Under the pieces are notes generated by a model. It saw only the letters and a list, made by a program, of their open reading frames with translations. It was not told the origin of the DNA and made no database searches. DNA of 64,000 nt from Narthecium ossifragum (taxonomy: Eukaryota > Streptophyta > Magnoliopsida > Dioscoreales > Nartheciaceae): the NCBI GenBank assembly GCA_963920575.1, contig OY986971.1, positions 25,500,145 through 25,564,144 on the forward strand, in the 5' to 3' direction. Below, piece after piece: positions 45,564 through 57,975 of this stretch; position 1 is the first letter of the stretch, and the number at the start of each line of letters is the position of its first letter. The position numbers and the translations under genes were made by a program.

Positions 45564-48500
45564 TTATACAGAAATAAGCTGGGGAGTGTCTTGAATTTTT
45601 GCAGTATTACTGGATCCAAGTTTTGTCTTAGAAGAACTGAAGGCTTCTAATGCCTCCAAAAAAAACCTCTTATTTGGAACAATGCCCTGCTGATCCATCC
45701 GTTTCAACAGGCTATTAAGTAGGTCCTTCATATTCGCTTTTGTATATGCTTTGTAAAGCAGTTTATACGTCGAAGCATCCGGCGTCAACCCTTTTTTGAT
45801 CGCGCCATCCAATAGTTGATCAGCTACATCCGGCAAACCATTGTTGCAATAGACATCAAGCATAGCATTCAAAGTCGATACTTTTACCTCCTTTTCTGTA
45901 ATCATCATCTCGTCAAATATTTCTCTGGCTTTCGAAACACAGTCACAATGTCCATAAGTTGTGATTAGACTTTCAAATGTGACATAGCTGGGTTTGAACC
46001 CTATGTCATTCATCTTTTGGAAGATGTTCTCCGCCTTCTCCCTAAGCCTGGCCTTCCCATAATTAGTTATCATCGAGTTAAATGTTGGAAGGGTAGGCTT
46101 CTCCTTCGAGCGCAGCAAGCTCTTGAATACTTGTTCCATTTTGTCAAATGCCTGTCTCTTACCATATGAATCAATTAGCAGATTAAATGTGATTATGTCA
46201 GGTTTGCACTGGCTGCTCTTCATGAGCAAAAGCACGGACTCCATTTCTTTAATCATTCCATTCTTTCCATAGGCATCCATGACACCATTGTAAGTATAAA
46301 TGTCAGAAGACACAATGCTCGCTTCAAGATCTTTGAACAGTGCATCAACTTGTTTCACATCCCCTGCTTGAGCGTGCGCTCTTAGAAGAATGTTGTAGGT
46401 CACAATGTTTGGTTGGCATCTTTGCATGGATTTCATCTTCTCGAAGTATCCACAAGCTTTCGCCAGAGCCTTGGCTTTATCTCGTGAATGAAGATGCGCT
46501 GAAATCAGAGCATTATAAACAGAAGTGTCTGGCCTGCATCCACTGTTTCGCATTTCAGAAAAAAGCCACATGGCCATCCTTGTTTGACCCTTTTTACCCA
46601 TTACAGATATCAACTTCGAATAAATACCATTATCTGCAATGTACCACCGTTGTTTCTGCATCCATCTGAATACCTGACAACAAGAAGCACAAACAAGGTG
46701 CCAGTTTAGGCAATAATTTGGTAGGATGTAGCATGAAGCACCCATATCACTAATCATAATGCTATATTCCAAATCTCTTACAGCACAACTTATCTTATGC
46801 TTGCATAGACATCAAAGATGTGTGCGCTCATGCAGTCAAAATACACGTTATCCCATGTCAGCAGGCACAGTAAGTATATTTTAAACAGCTAAAAGGCATG
46901 TCTTGAGGGAGGAACCAGAGCAAAAATTGAAATAGAATATGTGAAGATATACAAAAGACAAAATGTAAATATCTCATACCCATTTTTATTGGAGTAATCC
47001 TAGAAATCGGAAATCATATTTATCTGTATCTGATTGATCACATCAGAGAGAGGATTTGTTGGCCACAACAATCAAAACTTGAGAAACATCATACTAGGTA
47101 TGCAGGAATCATAACTTACATGCACATTATAAATATGAAACATTATGAGATATGTGCCCATCATTATGTTCTCCTAAGAAATCTAACATCAAAGTCATCA
47201 AACATCAAAATCAACAATTATCTTCAATAAAAAGCTTCAATACATCGACACTTCAATATACCCACTTGAACAACACCATGTATTAAATAATCGCATAAAA
47301 GCAACAAACCATGCCCTTTTACCATTAACTTGTACATTCCTTAGCATCCCAGAAAGGATAGATCCACACATTTCTCCTAAATACAGATAGCCGGAACTCA
47401 AGAAAGCAATTAGCTCTGAACAGAACCAGACTATCATCTGAATAGGAATCATTCTATCAGCCACCAAGCTCAAGCAATCCTTCACCCCATTCTACTCTGA
47501 AAGCATGCAAAATCAAACCAAAGATCTATCTTCAATAATGACACCGCAACCAATCAAATTTCCTATCTGAACCCAGCAGTCAAGTACCTTTTCAAAACCC
47601 AAACTACAGCAAGATTTGCACTCAAACCCAGGGACTACAACTCTTAAACAAGTATGAAAGCCACTCTCTACCGCAAGTTTAGGTTATAACACCATGATAA
47701 TGGAAAAACCATTCACAAAATTGTCTGCCTAAATCACCGACATTTAATATTAAGCACAAGTTCCTTTCAGTCCAAGAATATACGCCATTGTTGTGCTTAT
47801 AACAGCATGTATGATCGCCAAATCTAGACTTCTTAGAAATTACCCCACCATCCACCATCAACAACCCATCGTCACACTTATATTCACAGATCATAGTACA
47901 GCAAAACTGAACAGCAACCTTAACTTGGAAAGCTCAAAACAACTCAGCATCACTTTTTTCCTCATTCAAACAATGCAAATACACCACTGGGCTATAACAG
48001 CATGTCAGCATGTATGAACATTGAAATCTAGACTTTTCAGAAGTTGCTTTACTATCCACTATCCAACACATTTATACTCCCAGATCCGAGAAAAACCCAA
48101 AAACAATCTTCACTTGGAACACTCAAAACATCTCAGCCAGTAAAAATACCAGTTACAATCCAAAGACAAGTCTCCCTTCATCTCTTAAACATCAGAAATC
48201 GTGTCTTTGCTGTCAAAGAATTCACTCACACATTCTTCTCCTATATAGCAGAGCAGCAAAACCTCGCGCAAATCTTAACTCAAATTGCAGTATTTACAAT
48301 CACCAAGATTCAAACTTTACTGTGAATTACTCCACTGCCCACCATCCCAAACGACCCCCACACTGGAATTCTCCTCCGGGACCAAACAGTCACATGACCC
48401 ATTTGAAATTTCCCCTCAAACACTCTAACTACTAAAGAAATCCATCAATCCGTATATTCCAAAGCACAAAAATCCCAACTTCCCCTTGAACTATGCCACT

Positions 48501-49147
48501 AGCAAGCGGTTCAAAGAACCCATGATCCCATTTCTCCTCCAATTCCAGCGAAACACCCTACCCCACTCATCATGTCCAAGGGAAAACAATTTAACCAATG
48601 ACTTCTAAATGCCCATCAAGATGCTGGTTTAACCCGAAAAATAATGCCGGAAGACATTTCAAAATAAGCGCCAAGAACCTACAGTCTAAACATTGCCGAA
48701 AGGTCCAGCAGCCACCATCTCAAGCCACAATAACTCATCATGTCCACTAAAGTTCACAGTTCTAAACACTTCCCCCAATCAAGAAAAAACCAAACACGTA
48801 TCAACCAATGGCTTTCAGAAAGTACCAACCTCCAAGCACTGTAGCCATCTATCACCCCTCCCGAGCTCCTCGAAAAGCATGAAGCAGTGTTCCGTCCTCA
48901 CAACCTTCACGTACTTGTTGAGCGTCGACACCAATGGCTGCTTCTCCTCATCCCTGGCCCTTCTCAGAAGCGTTCGCACCAGGTCCTCAGCCTCCGTGGA
49001 GCTGCTCCTGGTGGAAACCCTAGCCAATGCTCTAATGGGCTTGCTTGGAATTCTTCTAGAAACCGACTGGTAGTTCGATTTCGAGGTGGAGAAGAGGATT
49101 GGAGTAGCTTTGGAGGGGCATATCGATGGGCTTGGAAATGGAGGCAT
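45564..49147 (-). CDS. PPR5: Chloroplast PPR protein of the PPR5/EMB2453 type
   Basis: Two exons on the minus strand, 49147-48830 and 46673-45564, joined across a 2156-bp intron, giving 475 aa. The join GDRWLQCLEV/FRWMQKQRWY is in phase. The N-terminal ~45 residues are Ser/Arg/Lys-rich with few acids, as in plastid transit peptides. Ten or so P-class PPR motifs follow, e.g. NGIYSKLISVMGKKGQTRMA, DTSVYNALISAHLH, NIVTYNILLRAHAQAGDVKQ, YTYNGVMDAYGKNGMIKEME, DIITFNLLIDSYGKRQAFDK and LPTFNSMITNYGKARLREKA. The sequence closely follows Arabidopsis At4g39620 (EMB2453) and maize PPR5, which binds and stabilises the plastid trnG-UCC precursor and aids its splicing. Loss is embryo- or seedling-lethal in those species. 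Assignment is by sequence memory, no search. Confidence 0.9.
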
Positions 49148-49259
49148 CGCGATGGGAGAAGCTGGGGATGGAGTTTTGGAGACTTTAGAGGAGGCGGCGA
49201 CCTTTATCCTGGACGCAATCCGAACCGTTAGGAAAATGGACGTCCGGTAGATTGTCGGA

Positions 49260-50870
49260 TCGAACTTAGCATCCGATAAAGTTAAGATATTCGTCTCAAT
49301 ACCAATCTGAATTTTGAAATTATCTGTATACCTTTATAAATATTTTTTATTAAATAAAGTTTTGTGTACACATGTATTGAACTATTCCATCGGCACCTCA
49401 CTACCGATGGATTAGATCAACCAATCGGTATCTTATTGTATACCAAGAAAATTATCTCTTTCGTGTACAAGAAAAATCGTAGGCATCAGTATGCGAAAGT
49501 GGGCTATGGCGAAAGCAAAGTATAGCGAAAATAAAGTTACGAAAAGAGAAGCCAAGACAGAACAAAATTAGTTAATATAACTGGCTAGCAGTTCAACTGC
49601 AAGCTGCGATGAAAACAGCTATCAAGGGAACTGCCACCAACTACTGTTCAACTACAAGCCATGATTGAAACAACTGTCATTAGAACCGCCACCAACCGCT
49701 GAAGGAAGAAAGCATCATAAAAGATCAAGAGGTGCAAACGGTTGACCTCTCTCCAATCCAGAAATCACACCAAGACTCTGTTGGTTTTAAAGGTAGAAAT
49801 GTGATTTAAGAATTTAGTTTTATAGATGAACATGTTATATTGAACATTAGCTTTTATTAGATTTGTTTGGGCCCACAACTAGGATCTTCCCAACCCCTTT
49901 ATTCATTTCCTATGCTTAGGAAATTGCTGAGATCTTTTATAGATCACCTTTCTTGGAAAGCCTGCTGCCCTTTATGGGAAGAGGTGAGCCTCTCCAACGG
50001 TGATAAAGTGAGCTCTCCTACCCTTATTGGGTGAGCTTCAGTTTATCTCCTTCATCTTCTTCTTGGGTTTTTCTGGCTGGCATCCTTCACTCTCCCATTG
50101 AGTTCATTGAGCCTTCTCAAGATCATGCTATTGAGAAGGAAAAAGGAGTTGTATCTCTAGGAGTGATTGCCGGAGCTTTGCACGTGAAGGGACAATATCA
50201 CTCTTAGGACAGCGAATATCGCGCCTCTCCTCGCAGCTACTTTCTCATACTTCTTCTATGCTTTAATCATCTCATTTTCTGTTTCATTTTTATATCTACA
50301 GATCTGAAAGTTAATTACATCTCTAAAAATGCTTTTAGTCATATTTCTAACAGAGTCTTGTCAGTAGACTTAGCCACTGTTGTAACTTAGATTTATGTCT
50401 TTCACAGGTCCGTCCTACACTCTTGTATTCGTAGGTCCACCCTGCATTCTGTAACGAGCTTACTCGCTCTAGTTTACAAGTAAGTCATTCGTCGAAACTG
50501 TCCACGGTACATTCTTTGCAATTAATAAAAATATCTTCTTGACGGAGCCGATTTCGGTGCCATCAAGCAAATCCTTGTCTTCTTATTGCATTGCAATTAA
50601 TCTATTTTTCATCTTATTTCTTTTCACGACCTTAATTACCACCCTCGCTCATTTTCGAGGAGGTTAGAGAATTTGCGTCTCTGATCCATCTCGATTGTTG
50701 TGTTCACCGAAAGACAATTTCACGCGCGAACACTCACTACCAATCCGATCATTGATATATTCAATCAGTAGTGAGGTACTGATTAATGAACCTATTCCAT
50801 TGGTAGTGATGGGCTAAATCAATTGATCGGTATCCCACTACCGATTGGATCGTGTGTGTAATGTAGGCCA
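49260..50870. mobile_element. Decayed nested repeat: MITE-like arms around an LTR-like insert
   Basis: 49380-49440 (ttccatcggcacctcactac, atcaaccaatcggtatc) and 50745-50850 (cattggtagtgatgggctaa, atcaattgatcggtatccca) are related arms of one repeat. They are separated by about 1.3 kb that looks like a solo LTR (tgtacaagaaaaatcg near 49465, ending cgcgaaca near 50730). That insert is non-coding, with a possible polyadenylation region at about 50520. No clear 5-bp duplication. Confidence 0.35.
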
Positions 50871-51229
50871 TGTACATAAATGAGCGCTTTTCTCTATTAT
50901 ATATATGTCCTTTTACCAATTTTAACAAATTTAAGAGTTGCTCAAGACTTCAAATCGACAACCAACAGCTTTAAAATTTTAAAATTAGCCATTTTTGGTA
51001 ATGTGGATGATTTTTCTAATCGTTTGAATTGCGGATCGGATTAATGGGCATGCCATCCGAACTTTTGGTAACCGTTAAATTGGTTGTAGTGAAAAGTGTT
51101 GCCTTTGGCAGGCCAACCAAGTAAAATTTTCTTAGTCTCTCAAGCACACACACAATATATAGGGGGATTTGTTGTTTAGTCTTTTAGGTCACCCCTATTT
51201 GTCATTTGGTCTTCTTGAAAGTTGCTTCA

Positions 51230-51840
51230 GCCTTTTACTACCCTAAAATAGGGAGGGGACAAAAATACCTCCCCTAAACCCCCCCATAAATCCCCCCCCC
51301 TAAATCCCCCTTCACCCCCACCCCTTCCCCCCCCAGCCCCCCCCACCCCCGACCAGCGCCGCCCCGCTCCAGCGCTGCGCCCAGCTCTGCCAATCGCCAG
51401 ATCCGCCGCCCAGACGCCCTCGCCGTCGCCCCGGCTTCCAGATCCGCCCCCGCCGCTGCTCCCAGGCTCCGCCCTGGCTTCCATATCCACCCCCCCCTCC
51501 CCCAGGCGCTCCGACTTCCAGATCCGCCCCCGCCATCGCTCCGGCTTCCAGATTCGCCACCACCGCTGCTCCCAGGCTCCGCCCAGGCTTCCAACTCTGC
51601 CCCGGCTTCTAGATCCGCCCCCGCAGCCGCTCCGGCGCTCCGCCCGGGCTCCCAGCTCCTCCCCAGCTTCCAGATCCGCCCCCGCCGCCGCTCCCAGCTG
51701 GCTCCACCCCTTGCTTCTAGCTCCGCCTTACCGTCCCCAACCATCCGCCGCCGCCGCACCAGATCCCCGCCGCTCTTCGCCCCCAACTCCCCCATGCTCC
51801 CAGCCGCCCTTCGCGGTCCAACCGGCCGGATTCGCGAAAT
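51230..51840. repeat. GC-rich degenerate tandem repeat (CTTCCAGATCCGCCCCCGCC type)
   Basis: Repeated gcttccagatccgcccccgc / tcccaggctccgccc blocks of about 30-60 bp cover 51340-51790, after a C-rich run at 51270-51340. The minus-strand frames repeating GSSGGG, GADLEAGAELEA and GSGSRS are products of this repeat. It directly precedes the TAGTTACTT array and may be part of the same unknown element. Confidence 0.6.
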
Positions 51841-51849
51841 TGAAGCAAA

Positions 51850-52690
51850 AAAACCGGGAAGTAACTACCAATATTTGTAGTTACTTCCCATAATTGTAGT
51901 TACTTTTCCATAATTTGTAGTTAATATCCCAGAAAAAAGGTAGGAAAACTGGGAAGTAACTACCAATATTTTATAGTTACTTCCCATAAATTGTAGTTAC
52001 TTTCTAGAAAATTTTTGTAATAACTTTTTAGAAAAGTTTTTTAGAAATTTTTGTAGTTACTTCCTAGAAAATTTTACTCTCTCGTTTAACTGGTAGTTAC
52101 TTCCCAGTTTAAGTGGTAATTACTTTACAAAAAAATTGTAATTACTTCACACTTCAACTGGTAGTTACTTCCCATTTAAACTGGTATTTACTTGCCAATT
52201 AAACTGGTAGTTACTTCACAGTTAATATGGTAGTTACTTCCCATATAAATTGGTAGTTACTCCCCAATTAAACTGGTAGTTACTTTCCACAAATTGTAAT
52301 AGAAAAATGCTTGAAATTATTTATCAAATGTCTATTTTTTAAATATTAAAATTACTTTACAGTAATTGTAGTTACTTTTCTGGAAAGTAACTCCCAACAA
52401 AGTAACTCCCAACATTTGTAATTACTTCACAATTTTTTGTAGTTACTTTTCAATGCTCGTAGTTACTTTCCCAATATTTGGTAGTTACTTTCCCATTTTG
52501 GTAGTTACTTTCCCAATATTTCATAGTTACTTTACAATTTTCTCCATTTTGGTAGTTACTTTCCATATTTGGTGCTTACTTCCCAATATTTGGTAGTTAC
52601 TTCCCAATATTTGGTAGTTACTTCCATTATTTTGTAATCACTTTCCAATATTTGGTAATCACTTTCCAATATTTAGTAATTACTTTCAAA
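51850..52690. repeat. Degenerate TAGTTACTTCCC minisatellite
   Basis: More than 30 copies of a core (G)TAGTTACTT(C/T)CC spaced 15-30 bp, variably joined by aatatttg, aactg and attgt. The first copies occur in both orientations around 51858-51930 (gtaactaccaatatt against atttgtagttacttcc). There is no coding potential. A T-rich stretch with recurring ttttcc(g)ttaatttttc continues to about 52960. Confidence 0.85.
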
Positions 52691-52969
52691 AAAAATTCCG
52701 CAAAAAATTTCTATATTCCATTAATTTTTCCTACTTTTCTACCATTTTTCCTATTTTTCCGCATATTTTTCTATTTTCCGTTAATTTTTTCTACTTTTCA
52801 GAATTTCCCTTTTTTTACCGTTAATGGCTGCTCCCAAAAAAATTCCAATTTTTTATTTATATTTTCCGGTATTTTTTTATACTTTTCTACCATTTTTCTC
52901 ATTTTTTCCGACAATTTCCCTATTTTCTGGTATTTTTCCTTTATGTTTCAGTATTTTCTTTTTTACTTT

Positions 52970-53850
52970 TAATGTCCGTATTAATGTATGCATCCAGCCA
53001 TAACGTGGAAAACCTTCCGACAAATTACTGCAAAGGAAAAACCACGGGAAGAGAGAAAACTTCAATATGTAGGAGATTTACAAGACTTGATATCTCAACT
53101 CTCACATATAAATCTCTCTCAACCCTCCCAAATACATTCACTCTAGAATGTCCAACTTTCTATCAAGCCACCCCATACCTCTCTCTCTAGGGTTTCTGAT
53201 ATTAAGCATTACTATTAGGGTTACACACCAATCCTATTTATATCCACTAATTAACCCACATTCGGATTAATCTGGACCCTTGATTTTAGCCCGGATGCCG
53301 CAAAGGATCGATCTTCTTGAATGAAAGGATCGATCCTTTCATTCCATGGAATAGACCGCCCCGACGATGATCGATCCTCTTGAGGATGAGGATCGATCAT
53401 CCAAACCCGTGCTCTCTGTCATGGGAAAAACATCTGCAAAGGATCGATCCTTATAGGGCATAAGATCGATCCTTTCCAACATAGCTCTCTGTCATGAGAT
53501 CCGGACTGAGAGGATCGATCCTTTCCAAGCAAAGGATCGATCCTTTGTCTTCATGCACCTTTGTTTGTTCAATGCCGCGCGTCTTCGTCGCTTCTCGTCG
53601 ACGTCTCTCGTTGACGTCTCTCATGGGGAGGGATTTTCCCAACACTCCAAAAATCTCCTTTTCCACTATACATCCTTTGAACGGTCTGACAGAGCTTTCT
53701 ATCAACAGCAGAAACATTTTGAATCTAAAATGACCATAATGCTCATTCAACCAGGTTGGATTCATTCAACTGGAATAGATTTGATCAAATTAAAGAAAAG
53801 GTCTTCAATCAGCTCAATTTAGTAAATCCAAGCTAAGCCATGGGTGGAAA
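52970..53850 (-). mobile_element. LTR-like segment with GATCGATC array upstream of a TATA box
   Basis: On the minus strand a TATA box (atataaatagg, about 53232-53245) follows the array at 53300-53545. Downstream lies non-coding, UTR-like DNA rich in CCCTA/AGAGAG. No termini or polyprotein identified. The layout mirrors 54151-55567 in the opposite orientation, hence the LTR interpretation. Confidence 0.4.
53300..53545. repeat. GATCGATC palindrome array
   Basis: Eight GATCGATC palindromes, mostly within AAGGATCGATCCTTT-like extended palindromes, spaced 20-50 bp. The array ends about 55 bp before a minus-strand TATA box. Confidence 0.9.
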
Positions 53851-54150
53851 ACATTATCATCTGTTAACCTTAGGCTTGAGATAACCCAACAGCACTAATG
53901 GACAGAAACCAGATCCATGAAATGGGATTCGAAAAGGCTATACACATAAGTTGTTTTCTTATGACAATTATAAAGGACCATAATTGATATGCTCAAACTT
54001 TCAACCTTTGGAAGACCCTATTCGCAACAATAACAGTTTTTGAGTAAGAAGGACATGAAATGCCCTTTACCCTCAAGCCTAACCCAAAACTAATTATTGA
54101 ACAAAACTTGCAGTGAGAAAGAGCATCCTAGACTAAAACTGAGATTAATC

Positions 54151-55567
54151 TGTACCTGCTCATGAAGAACCAGATGATGTTCCATACATGGTTGGAAAGC
54201 TCTTGAAGTCTAGATTCTGGAGAATTTTACGGTTCGTGATTCCGAGTTTCCTAGAAGAAGTTACGGCAATTTTAGTACCGATGGCGCAGTCTGGATGGCA
54301 GAACAGTAATACGCTGGAAAGTTGGATCGATCCGACACCCCAGGTTGGATCGATCCGACTATGCAGAATCGTGACAGAACGTGTATTTTTTGGCTGAACA
54401 TTGTCCGTTCGATCCATCCATCTATCCTAAGGGGTCCGATCGATCGGACACCTAAAGAAGGATCGATCGGACCCAAAAATAGCCAGAGAAGGTGGATTTT
54501 TACGCATCCGATCGATCCAGCACCCATAGTTTGATCGATCGGACTCGGGCGTAAATAGAAGTTGAAGATTTTAACGCATCCGATCGATCCAGCACCCTGA
54601 GAAGGATCGATCGGACTTTCCCAGTGAATTAAATCAACGATTGTGATCTAATCCGAGGGTGGATACATTTGAGGCTATAAATAGGACTCTTTTTAGGGTT
54701 TGAAGGGGGGATTCTTGGACACTTTTGGCTGCTCTTTCTCCTCCTTTATATTTTTTCTAGATTTTATCTTGTTTATTGGAATCTTTTGAGGATTGTCTCG
54801 ATGGCCCTGCATGGCTAAATCTTGATCCTTGGTCGAGGAGACTGAAACCTCGGAATCAATAAAACTGTGAGATCTAATTTATTTTTATTGTTCAGTTTAT
54901 AGATGAGTATTGAATGTTCTTCTGTTATTAAATATTCATGATTGTCTTGTCTAATTGCTAGGAGCACTACTAGTATATTATTTATTGCGATCTACTGCTA
55001 GGTTGGATATCAAATCCGGAATTGTTTGATCCCTCTAATCTGCGAAGCAACTAGGGTTTAATAATCTACTACGTTTCAGAGATTGTTAGGTCTTAGGAAG
55101 AATATTTGACTAGATTAAATGCAACCGCTTGTGCTTGTGTTGTTTAGCTTCATCGATCTCCCTATTCTTAACGCTGCTACTAGATTAAATCTACAGCGCT
55201 TGTCTTAGGTTGTCTAGTAGTTAGGGTTGATTAGATCGCTTGTTTCTAATTAACTATGATTGAGGAGAGATTCGAATTGAATTCGGACGGTGAATATTTA
55301 TAGTATGAATTGATTGATACTTGCATCTATGATCAGTTGTTGGATTCCGATGGTGGATGTTGACTCAGACCAAGGTTTGTTCTCTTGATTCAACTTGTTT
55401 CTTCGTTTTAGATTATTTCTTTACTGTTTTTCCTCACGTTTAAAACCCCCCTATCTTTGTTCACTTAGCACAAAACTAGGCTAAACACTCTTCGTGGGAT
55501 CGACTCGTACTCGCACTACTACATTTGTTTTAAAGAGTATTGATTTTATTTTTGAGTGCCTGCGACA
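54151..55567 (+). mobile_element. Athila/Tat-like Ty3/gypsy LTR, probably solo
   Basis: The segment can be read from TGTACCTGCTC (54151) to CTGCGACA (55567), a TG..CA span of 1.4 kb. It has the GATCGATC array at 54330-54620, a TATA box ggctataaatagg at about 54674, a long non-coding downstream part, and the tail ttcgtgggatcgactcgtac typical of Athila/Tat LTR ends. The flanking five bases do not match, so the termini are provisional. Confidence 0.5.
54330..54620. repeat. GATCGATC palindrome array with alternating arms
   Basis: Eight copies, here with a regular pattern: a ccGATCGATCc/g copy followed after 12-25 bp by a GATCGATCgga copy, e.g. ccgatcgatccagcaccc then gatcgatcggac, repeated. The array ends about 55 bp upstream of the TATA box at 54674. 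Confidence 0.9.
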
Positions 55568-55569
55568 AC

Positions 55570-55684
55570 ACATCAAATCACCACCTTCTGCTGGGCATAA
55601 GCCGCCACCACCAGCATGAAATCAAACAACCCCTGGTCTTCAGACACTCCGACCACCGTCGGGCTCGCTGGAGAAGACGAAGGG

Positions 55685-55733
<49 letters not shown>

Positions 55734-56375
55734 CACCGTCGAGGATGATAGGCTCGGCGACGGTCGCGCGGCGATGACGACGGAGATAGGAGGTGGGTAG
55801 CGAGTGAAGGTCGGGTTCGTCGTGGAAGGAGGTCCCCGCGGAATAGGAGGGGAGGATGAGACGGTGGCGACCACTAGTCGGGCAACGGAGATCCGACCAC
55901 GGCGACGGTGGCGGCGACCACTCGTCGGGCGCGACGGCGACGGTGACCTCTGCTCGGGAGGAGACGATCGGGATTAGGGGTTAAGGGATTAGAGCGTTTT
56001 CTATTACCTATATTTGCAAAAAAACCGCATAGAAGATTTAATATTATAAAATAGCATAAATTGGATGTTTTTGCGACCAAGTTGTGGTCGCATATTCGAT
56101 CCACGAAAATTATACATTAATAAATCAACTTTTGTGACCAAATAACTCGTTGCTATTATTATATATCAGCCAAGCGACCACATATATGATCGCAAATATG
56201 CTGAAAGTTTAAGTTTTACGAGTACTATTTCTGACCACACATATTGGTCGCTAATAAATGACTTTTTTATATTTTATGGCTTCCAAATCTTTTTTGGTGG
56301 CTATTGCTATATATATTATGACAAGTTTGATGTGGTCGCAAATATTTGGTCGCTGCAGCCTACGGGTGTTTTTTC
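55570..56375. mobile_element. Fragment of a CACTA-like element and GA microsatellite
   Basis: 56060-56370 holds inverted copies of ttGTGGTCGCAaat / tTGCGACCA, the kind of subterminal repeat seen near CACTA ends; no CACTA terminus was found. The adjoining 55575-55990 is GC-rich with a (GA)20 run at 55691-55731. The frames there are low-complexity. Confidence 0.35.
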
Positions 56376-56744
56376 TTTGTTAATTGGTGGCATACTGGCA
56401 TGAACCACACTGTCTCATATGTATCAAGACTATATTTGTATTTTTCGATGCATGTGGCATACGGAGACACTTGATCACCCTTAAGATCTCAATCTTATGC
56501 GACGAGAGATGATCAGCAAAAAAAGATTCAAGAATATTGGCACTACCAAAGCTTTCACAAGCTGATCGAGATTTATACAACCCTTCTCTGTAACTAGTCC
56601 TAAGAATACAAGATCGGCTACCTCATTAATGGCATAGGAGGTAGGTAACCTTTCAACAATGCTAGCTATCTTAATTAGCATGATCATCCCTTTTGGAGTA
56701 GAAGAAAAATAGCATGACAACATGCATATGTATGATGATGATGA

Positions 56745-57285
56745 TCAGTTGGAAGGGACATGGTAGTATCTCCCTCTGCACATACACCGGTAGACGATCG
56801 GGCAGGACTCGGCGATGGAGCACTCGAAGCTCACCATCACCCTCTTGCATGGGAAGCACGGCCCGCAGGCGTGAGAGCAGTCCGGCAAGCTCGACCCCGT
56901 CGCGTAGATAGGCCTGATCAACTCATCCTTGTTACTCTCATCCTGCACAAATATTCATTGATTCATCTCCCTTACTTGCATGCATGTCTACCAACCTATA
57001 TATAAATCCTCCTGCATATTTCAACCTAAACTTTATATATGTATATATATACCTTACGCGAGCTTTCTTGATTGCTAAAACCGGTCGGAGCGCCTGAGAG
57101 ATGGAAGATGAACAATGCCATGCATAAGATTACTACATGAGCTATTATGTATATATGTAAGCAAAAAAATGAAGGAAAGAAGAGATCCTAAACTTACGAT
57201 GGATCGATCCAAGGCCTTCGCCATTGCTAAGAAGGATCAAGAAAAGAGTTGCAATAAACTTGGAAACACAACTGCTCTTCCTCAT
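56745..57285 (-). CDS. EPF2: EPIDERMAL PATTERNING FACTOR 2-like secreted peptide
   Basis: Three exons on the minus strand: 57285-57198, 57093-57053, 56942-56745, giving a 108-aa precursor. It starts MRKSSCVSKFIATLFLILL, a signal peptide. Exon 2 (41 nt) codes RAPTGFSNQESSRK. Exon 3 carries the mature domain TGSSLPDCSHACGPCFPCKR..FECSIAESCPIVYRCMCRGRY with eight cysteines in EPF spacing and the YYHVPS end typical of EPF2 rather than EPF1. Exon 2 must use the AAG/GTATAT donor; the nearer CGC/GTAAGG donor would break the frame. In Arabidopsis EPF2 is made by early stomatal-lineage cells and, through ERECTA-family receptors and TMM, limits entry into the lineage. Confidence 0.9.
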
Positions 57286-57762
57286 TTGTCACCTGTATAT
57301 ATTGTAGATATATAGCATTCAAATAAAGGAAGAACACATGCAAGAGATATATGTTTTAGGATCATGATCTAAAACCTATATGTATGTACATATATACTCA
57401 AGAGTTTGGAGGAATAAATGAAGGGCGCGGAGATCTTTGATGTGCATCACATGATCCACGACGCATGCAGGGCTTTGGAGATTCACATGAAAAGCTGGGT
57501 ACTACTGATCATATAGATATATAAAGGATTCAAATGAGGAAGAGAGACGAGGGGAGAAGTTATGGGCCGGATGCTGTACGTACGTGTATTTAATTTATAA
57601 GTGGCAGGGCTTTCATTTATGGGTGTCATTTGAAAGAACTGGTGCATGGGCAGACATGAGCTGGGCTTCGGGGGATCAGGAGAGAGTTATTGATGCCATT
57701 TCATTTGAAAGAGACTGACATGGGGCCATGAAGGGATTCACGTGTATAGGAGAGAAGGAGAG

Positions 57763-57809
<47 letters not shown>

Positions 57810-57975
57810 CAGGTGGGGGGAGTAATGGCTGTTGGCATCAATGAAGCTGTAGTGAATGACTGATGAAGAATTGAATGCTTATTTGTTTTAAGGGATGTAC
57901 CACGCATGCTATCTAGGACAACAGTAGAAATGTGGGTCATGTATAACTTAATTAATTAGCACTCGAAATGACCAG
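57286..57975. other. EPF2 upstream region with TA/GA microsatellites
   Basis: The promoter region of the minus-strand EPF2 gene. It contains (TA)8 at 57763-57779 followed by (GA)14 at 57780-57807 about 500 bp upstream of the start codon. No other feature recognised. Confidence 0.5.

Noticed and set aside
51227..51795. Minus-strand frames of 83-173 codons repeating GADLEAGAELEA and GSGSRS
   Set aside because: Products of the GC-rich tandem repeat; no start context, no family, no splice support.
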